Shown here in pieces: positions 5,980-10,348 of a DNA stretch of 10,348 bases. Position numbers and translations under genes: made by a program. The notes under the pieces were generated by a model, which did no database searches, had not been told where the DNA came from, and was given only the letters and a program-made list of their open reading frames with translations. Each line of letters starts with the position of its first letter. Positions within the stretch are counted from its first letter, which is position 1. The stretch comes from Candidatus Helarchaeota archaeon (lineage in GTDB: Archaea; Asgardarchaeota; Lokiarchaeia; Helarchaeales; HEL-GB-A): positions 1 to 10,348 of the forward strand of contig JAEOSY010000102.1 in NCBI GenBank assembly GCA_016840125.1, in the 5' to 3' direction.

Positions 5980-6930
5980 TTGTGGGTTCTCATCCTTTGG
6001 ATTCTTTTGTTCATTGGCGCTTATATCCTCATTTACTATTTTGCAGATGTTTTTCTAGATAATCTAAAGGATGTCTGCGTAGTTTATGGGCTTTCGGCAT
6101 TCATCATGGGATCGTTAATTATCGGAATTGATCCTGAAGAGTCCGTGGCCTCAATCATGGCAGGTATTAATGGATTACCCTATATCGCCGTTGGCAATGT
6201 CATAGGCAATTCAATTATCGCATTGACATTGTGTTTCGCAATCCCCGCCCTATTTTACAATTTCAAATTCAAGAAAATTTCAGTTTTTCATTTCCTCATT
6301 ATTTACGCAGCTAGTCTCGTAATTCTACTTGGCTTCTTCATCAATAATGGGTTGCTTGTTGCTGGGATTTGTGCGATCACAATCTATTTAATCTACTTAA
6401 TTCGGAATCTGAGGCAATCTCGGAAGACTGAAACACCTGAGGAAGGATTTGATTATGATGAAGCGGAGAAAGAAGGGGACGAAGAGAAATCGAAGATAAA
6501 AATGATATTATTCGTAATTTTTAGTTTTTTATTTATCGTTATTGGTGGGCAATTGTTGGTCATGGCAGCTAATGGTGTGATAGATGAAACTGGTATCTCG
6601 GAATCTTTCTTTGGGTTCGTCATAATCGCATTTGTGACTAATGTGGAAGAATTAACGCTAATGATAAAATCCATTCAGAAACATAGTGTCGAAATTGGGA
6701 TTGGCGGAATGATTGGGAAACTGGTTTGGAACCTCACCTTAACATTTGGGATCAGCAGTGTAATTCTAAATTCTATGCCCTTCACTTGGGATCTCCTCTG
6801 GAACACTATAATACTATTCGCAGTAGTGTCAATTTTCTACCTAATCACCAAAAAACGGTCCATCAATAAAAGAGATGGGATTATTTTAGCAGCTTTTTTT
6901 GTTATTTTTTTGATTGTGAATATCCTCTAG
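5980..6930 (+). CDS. Divergent CaCA-family cation exchanger (NCX/YrbG-like membrane protein)
   Basis: The 316-residue protein has ten predicted helices in two halves (about 3-21, 34-50, 64-90, 101-119, 124-143; then 174-195, 207-225, 240-262, 270-289, 299-315) separated by an acidic loop at 146-172, the usual layout of prokaryotic Na+/Ca2+ or H+/Ca2+ exchangers. The alpha-1 repeat reads GIDPEESVASIMAG then GNVIGNSI; the alpha-2 repeat reads FVTNVEELTLMIKS then GGMIGKLVWNL. The glutamates expected to bind cation (Glu53 and Glu223) remain, but the GTSxPE and GNxxGSN consensus is eroded, most in alpha-2. The transported ion may therefore differ from calcium, or the protein may be non-canonical. 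The start is TTG with AGGTG upstream. It is co-directional and probably cotranscribed with the QueG-like gene. The 3' end contains two T7 tracts (6894-6900, 6905-6911) and its stop overlaps that of the opposing gene. Confidence 0.85.
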   Translation: MWVLILWILLFIGAYILIYYFADVFLDNLKDVCVVYGLSAFIMGSLIIGIDPEESVASIMAGINGLPYIAVGNVIGNSIIALTLCFAIPALFYNFKFKKISVFHFLIIYAASLVILLGFFINNGLLVAGICAITIYLIYLIRNLRQSRKTETPEEGFDYDEAEKEGDEEKSKIKMILFVIFSFLFIVIGGQLLVMAANGVIDETGISESFFGFVIIAFVTNVEELTLMIKSIQKHSVEIGIGGMIGKLVWNLTLTFGISSVILNSMPFTWDLLWNTIILFAVVSIFYLITKKRSINKRDGIILAAFFVIFLIVNIL

Positions 6931-7742
6931 CTCAAATCCACAGAGCCAGAAATACTCTCAACGGTCTTCTGTAGGAATTGAACATCAGTTAAGTTGAGCT
7001 CAATAGCTTTACGTGGGCACACTTCAACACAACGACCACAACCTCGACAAATTGAACCAATTGTAGCTCGTTTGTCTATTATCTTAATTGCACTGATAAA
7101 ACAGATGTCCTTACAGGTTCCGCAGCCAACACACCGATCCGTTACTTTTACTTCAACACCTGGCATTTTTTGATAGTATTTCGCGATTTGCGGTGCCATG
7201 TCTTTAATCAATCCCGAAATACAGCAGCACGGACAACATGAACAAATTGTCAAAAGCTTTCTTTCTGGCTTAACACCCAACCATATTGAATCTCCTTTCA
7301 CCCTTCCAATAAAATGGACCAAGCCCATTTCACGGCATCTTTTTAAATGGTTTAAGGCTTCCTCCTTTGAGACAGGCCGACCGAGCTTTGGGTTGATCTT
7401 CATTGCAGCCTCACCTAGAAAAAGGCAACCTAATTCACTCTGATAATCTTGACAATTGTTAGTATCTCGACACATACAGAAATTCATAAGCCAGAGATGG
7501 TTCGCATATTCAATAAATGTCTCCGCAATTTTTGAAGGAAGCACAATATCTTCTCGTTGGCTAAGGTCTTGATTGAGCTGAATCACATTATCCTTCGGGA
7601 GACAATATAAATTATCATCCTCGAAAACCATTTTCTCAATTAGATCTCCGATAATCGGGAGATTTGTTAGCTTAGCTGCAAGTTTACGTTGCTTATAGAC
7701 TAATTTTATTAGTTTTATATACCACATGGCACGACCCATCAT
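6927..7742 (-). CDS. Cysteine-rich protein with C-terminal two-cluster (2x4Fe-4S) ferredoxin domain
   Basis: Of 271 residues, the last third is a dicluster ferredoxin: CVGCGTCKDIC (204-214) and CRGCGRCVEVCP (232-243). Before it lie two further cysteine arrays: CMC at 89-91 with C97 and GCLFLG (105-110), and a CSCCPCCC cluster at 167-174, with C47 and C136 besides. Such N-terminal cysteine regions occur in uncharacterised archaeal and anaerobe ferredoxin-like proteins; I cannot name a function. An electron-transfer or cofactor-bearing role in the cytosol is likely. The first 25 residues are basic and moderately hydrophobic but do not form a clear membrane helix. Start: tandem ATGs at 7742 and 7739 follow GGAAG (7747-7751), with the second at better spacing (7 nt). 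It lies 35 nt after the M28 peptidase gene on the same strand, so it is probably the second gene of that operon. Confidence 0.85.
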   Translation of the reverse strand: MMGRAMWYIKLIKLVYKQRKLAAKLTNLPIIGDLIEKMVFEDDNLYCLPKDNVIQLNQDLSQREDIVLPSKIAETFIEYANHLWLMNFCMCRDTNNCQDYQSELGCLFLGEAAMKINPKLGRPVSKEEALNHLKRCREMGLVHFIGRVKGDSIWLGVKPERKLLTICSCCPCCCISGLIKDMAPQIAKYYQKMPGVEVKVTDRCVGCGTCKDICFISAIKIIDKRATIGSICRGCGRCVEVCPRKAIELNLTDVQFLQKTVESISGSVDLS

Positions 7743-7753
7743 AACACTTCCAT

Positions 7754-7768
7754 TTTTCTAATAGAAAA
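7754..7768. repeat. 15-bp inverted repeat between peptidase and ferredoxin genes
   Basis: TTTTCTA and TAGAAAA are perfect 7-bp arms around a single central base, filling the middle of the 35-nt gap upstream of the ferredoxin-like gene. It could be an operator, or a hairpin in the operon mRNA just before the ribosome binding site. The arms are mainly A/T, so a stable RNA hairpin is doubtful and a protein site is the better guess. Confidence 0.35.
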
Positions 7769-7777
7769 CTGCATGAA

Positions 7778-9337
7778 TTATTCTTTATCTTTTTTATCGA
7801 GATATCGCACGCAGACTTTCAAGCAGTTTTCAAAAGCGCAGCGCGTATTAGCGTTTGGAAACTTCCCAGGTTCATTACATGGGCGTCGTTCTTTGTTAAT
7901 TAATCCCATATCGTCTTTGTCCGTGTGATAGTAATAAAGATAATTCTCCCATTCTAGATTAACTATCGACCCTGCTTTTAATCCCCATTTAATTAGCCCT
8001 GACGCATCACTGCCGCCAGTTGCCCATGGTTGATCTGCTAGGACATAATTCACGTTGACTTCTTTTGCACATTCCACTAATAGATTATATATTTCGGGGG
8101 TGAAATCGGTTCTGGTAGAATTTTCTCTTCGAAAGATTCGAAGTACCTTGGGGTCCTCAATAGTATCCATATTGATACAAGTCGTATCAATCTTATTATA
8201 TTCCGTAACGTGTTTTTTGCCAAAGGCTTCGGATCCATCACAGCCACTCTCTTCTGATCCAAAGAGCGCGATGACCACTTCCGTATTTTTAGGAACGCGT
8301 TCAGGGTATTTGGTTTTCCAATCATTCACGATTTTTGCGACACATACCGCTATCACACACGCCGATAAATTATCTAACGCCCCGGGCACTCCCTCTTTGG
8401 TATTAACAAAGAAAAAGAACGCAATCATTGCAGGACCGTAATTGAGCAGGACTAGAATAGCAGTTTTCCATGAAGCAGGGTCTATTGTTACAAAATTAAA
8501 CATGAATATAGTTATAACTATTTGATAAATCATTATTCCCGTTATCAATAGGAATGTTCGTGATGTAAATTGACTCATTGCACCCCAAAAAATATGCTTT
8601 CGCCCACGTGCACTTACGATTTTTGAGGAAATGATATAAACAATTAAAAAGCCAACGCTTACGCCAATTGGAATCATAAAAGCCATCCAATTGAAAACTG
8701 TAGAGATTATCCCTGCATCTACACCTGTGATTGAGACAATCAATTCTTTCACATGTATGATTGGAAAATTAAAGAGAGTTACTAATCCAATGATAATAAA
8801 ATAGATATATGCCTCATGCGTGTATTGTAATAGATTAAATCTGTGGGCACTGTCTATATGACCGCTATATACGACACGTTTCTTTATTTTACCCGTTGGT
8901 TTAATCACACCCACTATATTTTGTGATGATTTTGGTTTTAAGCGGTAAAGCTTAGCAGGCCATTGTTCAGCTTTTAAATATTGAAAATAAACATGCATCA
9001 AACTGAAAAAACTGATTGCAAAAGCCAGTACAGAAAATAAAATGTTCGTTATGGGGGGACTAAGTGGATAAAAAAAGAAAACAATTGCGGAAATTAAGGT
9101 TATGGTTATACATGTTCGCGGCCACCGCGATACTCCCAAGACAGGATAGTGCTTGAAGGTCTCTGTTTCTACTGAATCACAAAATTTTTCCAATTCTTTC
9201 GTAAATATTTCGGCACCTTTCTTTTCCTCTTCGCTACAAGGGAGGCGCGGACCCGCTTCATCAATCACTTTTGCAATAAGATCCACCATATAATCCGAAT
9301 TTTCATCCGAATCAACAATATACTCCTGTTTCGACAT
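7778..9337 (-). CDS. Membrane-embedded M28-family metallopeptidase
   Basis: All five metal/catalytic motifs of M28 co-catalytic zinc peptidases are present in 519 residues: SGHIDS (His160, Asp162), PGALDN (bridging Asp322), GSEES (catalytic and ligand Glu362-Glu363), INMDT (Asp391) and YHTDKDD (His471). The N-terminal helices, with ...EAGPRLPCSEEEKKGAEIF, match the usual M28 opening. Two transmembrane helices (76-92, 97-116) come before the HxD motif and about four more (175-194, 214-237, 261-283, 291-311) lie between HxD and the bridging Asp, where soluble relatives have about 20 residues. There is no signal peptide. Basic residues concentrate on the loops of the catalytic side (122-136, 239-260), predicting that the active site faces the cytoplasm. 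M28 members are mostly aminopeptidases or carboxypeptidases; the substrate is unknown. The start has GGTGGT at 9343-9348, 5 nt upstream. It is the first gene of an operon with the ferredoxin-like gene. Confidence 0.92.
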   Translation of the reverse strand: MSKQEYIVDSDENSDYMVDLIAKVIDEAGPRLPCSEEEKKGAEIFTKELEKFCDSVETETFKHYPVLGVSRWPRTCITITLISAIVFFFYPLSPPITNILFSVLAFAISFFSLMHVYFQYLKAEQWPAKLYRLKPKSSQNIVGVIKPTGKIKKRVVYSGHIDSAHRFNLLQYTHEAYIYFIIIGLVTLFNFPIIHVKELIVSITGVDAGIISTVFNWMAFMIPIGVSVGFLIVYIISSKIVSARGRKHIFWGAMSQFTSRTFLLITGIMIYQIVITIFMFNFVTIDPASWKTAILVLLNYGPAMIAFFFFVNTKEGVPGALDNLSACVIAVCVAKIVNDWKTKYPERVPKNTEVVIALFGSEESGCDGSEAFGKKHVTEYNKIDTTCINMDTIEDPKVLRIFRRENSTRTDFTPEIYNLLVECAKEVNVNYVLADQPWATGGSDASGLIKWGLKAGSIVNLEWENYLYYYHTDKDDMGLINKERRPCNEPGKFPNANTRCAFENCLKVCVRYLDKKDKE

Positions 9338-9369
9338 GTCCGACCACCATATACAAACATAACATAATT

Positions 9370-9381
9370 TACTAAATAGTA
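9370..9381 (-). promoter_or_regulatory. TATA-like box / small inverted repeat upstream of the peptidase gene
   Basis: TACTA-AA-TAGTA (9370-9381) contains TATTTAGT on the minus strand, centred about 25 nt before a predicted start near 9349, which would leave a leader of about 12 nt holding GGTGGT. The match to the TATA consensus is imperfect. Confidence 0.25.
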
Positions 9382-9405
9382 CTGCTCAAACTAACCTTCA
9401 AATCA

Positions 9406-9413
9406 TTTTTAAA
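9406..9413 (+). promoter_or_regulatory. TATA-like box placing a leaderless start for the hydrolase gene
   Basis: TTTTTAAA is centred 26 nt upstream of the ATG at 9436. No ribosome binding site precedes either that ATG or the in-frame ATG at 9418, so a leaderless transcript starting at 9436 explains both facts; the ATG at 9418 is only about 5 nt past the box and would not be transcribed. Confidence 0.4.
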
Positions 9414-9435
9414 CCCTATGCATCTCTCCTTACAT

Positions 9436-10236
9436 ATGACTTCATTAGATAATTCTGATTCTAAAGAATATTGGTTTAGTTATGTTTTGGAATTGGATCC
9501 AAATATAATTAAGAAGACAATCCATGAAGAATTCATCACATCTCTGAATAATCAAATTCATTTAGATATCTACGGAAAAGATGAACCCAATCTTAAAGTC
9601 ACAATTATTTTTATTCATGGAACAGCTGTTTATAGTAAATTCTATGCTGAGTTTCTTTACAAGCTGTATAAAGAAGGGTACCGTTTTGTTGCGGTGGATC
9701 TTCCCGGGCATGGGATGAGTGAGGGACGACGGGGGCATTTTTCAATGGACGAACTTACAACGGTAATTTCTGACGTTGTAACCTATGTAATTGATAATTT
9801 TGGTGATAATATCGCAGTTATGGGGTCGAGCCTTGGGGGTTTTACGAGTTTATATGCAATCGCTGCGGACAAACGAATTAAAGCAGGGATTTGCCATAAT
9901 GCGGCAATCTTAAATGAGGGCGCCCATAAAAAAATTGTTAAAGTGGGGCTTGGTTATACAATTCTCAAACCTATGGTCCCCATCTTAGCGAAAATTTTTC
10001 CCATCTTCCGAATTAGTGTATGGGTCTATCTAAATATAGAGAATCTATTCCAAGACGACAAATTAGCCGAGAAAATAGAGATAATTATGAAGGATAAATT
10101 AGTAAGTGATAAATATACATTAAAATCTATTGCAACTCAAATGCGAGCGCCACTTGCCCATCCGATTGAGGAAATTGAGACGCCTATCATGATCTTGAAT
10201 AGTGATCATGATGTTCTTTTTAGTGTAGTTAGCTGA
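9436..10236 (+). CDS. Alpha/beta hydrolase (serine lipase/esterase-like), apparently truncated by a 3' frameshift
   Basis: Numbered from the ATG at 9436 (266 residues): a strand and oxyanion motif FIHGTA (59-64), AVDLPGHGMSEG (86-97), nucleophile elbow GSSLGG with Ser132 (130-135), a helical cap region with a hydrophobic segment at about 170-200, and the strand PIMILNSDHDVLF (250-262) holding the likely acid Asp259. This is the monoacylglycerol lipase/lysophospholipase-type plan. The frame stops at TGA (10234-10236) seven residues after Asp259, so the catalytic His and the final helix, normally 25-30 or more residues further, are missing. The +1 frame continues LAEEKNDG...KKVSHIS, with a His near the right distance. 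Either the gene is decaying or the sequence has an extra base near 10228. An in-frame ATG at 9418 would add six residues but lies too near the TATA box. It is divergent from the peptidase operon. Confidence 0.8.
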   Translation: MTSLDNSDSKEYWFSYVLELDPNIIKKTIHEEFITSLNNQIHLDIYGKDEPNLKVTIIFIHGTAVYSKFYAEFLYKLYKEGYRFVAVDLPGHGMSEGRRGHFSMDELTTVISDVVTYVIDNFGDNIAVMGSSLGGFTSLYAIAADKRIKAGICHNAAILNEGAHKKIVKVGLGYTILKPMVPILAKIFPIFRISVWVYLNIENLFQDDKLAEKIEIIMKDKLVSDKYTLKSIATQMRAPLAHPIEEIETPIMILNSDHDVLFSVVS

Positions 10237-10291
10237 AGAGAAAAATGATGGACAAATCTATCCTTTTAAAAAAGTATCTCACATCTCGTAA
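10229..10291 (+). other. Probable displaced C-terminal segment of the alpha/beta hydrolase (+1 frame)
   Basis: Skipping one base at 10228 joins ...DHDVLFSV to 20 more residues, LAEE...KKVSHIS, before a TAA at 10289-10291. The LAEE helix start and the SH pair about 23 residues after the catalytic Asp fit the usual ends of this fold. The +1 frame stops again too soon for a complete C-terminal helix, so one indel alone does not restore a full protein. From 10292 to 10348 I see no feature. Confidence 0.4.
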
Positions 10292-10348
10292 TTGGCTCAA
10301 TATTCTCGGCAATTAAGTACCTCGTAGTTTAATCTTCTTCATGCCTCC

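Noticed and set aside
6894..6911. Two T7 tracts as a terminator of the QueG-like/exchanger operon
   Set aside because: They encode phenylalanine and isoleucine in the last membrane helix and lie before the stop codon, so termination there would cut the mRNA.
8055..8441. 128-codon plus-strand open frame opposite the M28 gene
   Set aside because: It is antisense to the catalytic region of a clear M28 peptidase and its translation shows no recognisable fold or ribosome binding site.
10234..10236. TGA at the end of the hydrolase as selenocysteine or readthrough
   Set aside because: Another in-frame TGA follows four codons later and no SECIS-like structure is visible; a frameshift explains the lost His better.
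1..10348. CRISPR array, insertion sequence, prophage or tRNA genes
   Set aside because: No regularly spaced repeats, transposase or integrase motifs, terminal repeats or tRNA cloverleaf signatures were seen; the gaps between genes are all under about 110 nt.

Overview
The window is AT-rich, dense archaeal DNA, most likely from an Asgard archaeon (Lokiarchaeia or Heimdallarchaeia-like; the sequence alone does not settle the class). The reasons are a Ras/Rab-type small GTPase of the kind that is abundant in Asgard genomes, archaeal TATA-like boxes about 25 nt before inferred transcription starts, GGTG/GGAG ribosome binding sites, two likely leaderless genes, and archaeal-type iron-sulfur proteins. 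There are ten full-length or near full-length genes, one 5' fragment at the left edge, and no RNA genes, CRISPR arrays or insertion sequences. No gene-free stretch exceeds 300 bases.

Layout: 1-39 (minus) is the first 13 codons of a gene leaving the window. 149-871 (minus) encodes an orphan seven-helix membrane protein. 973-2679 (plus) encodes a thiamine-diphosphate enzyme of the acetolactate synthase/decarboxylase superfamily, convergent with a class III PLP aminotransferase resembling glutamate-1-semialdehyde aminomutase (2705-4117, minus). 4223-4738 (plus) is the small GTPase, convergent with a DsrE-like sulfur-relay protein (4753-5118, minus). Divergent from that is a two-gene operon, a QueG-like corrinoid/4Fe-4S protein (5208-5966) and a divergent CaCA-family cation exchanger (5980-6930). 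These meet head-on, sharing a CTAG stop overlap, a minus-strand operon of a membrane-embedded M28 metallopeptidase (9337-7778) followed by a cysteine-rich ferredoxin-like protein (7742-6927). 9436-10236 (plus) is an alpha/beta hydrolase whose 3' end looks frameshifted, so the catalytic histidine is lost.

How the genes fit together: the TPP enzyme and the aminotransferase could act on related 2-oxo/amino acids, but they are separate transcription units and this is only suggestive. The stretch 4753-7742 groups three thiol or Fe-S proteins with a cation transporter, which could be a small redox or sulfur-transfer neighbourhood. The items that most deserve follow-up are the M28 peptidase with four transmembrane helices inserted inside its active-site domain, the cysteine-rich ferredoxin protein, the QueG-like protein in an archaeal context, and the CaCA exchanger with eroded ion-binding motifs. 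I do not see a proven new defence or mobile system.
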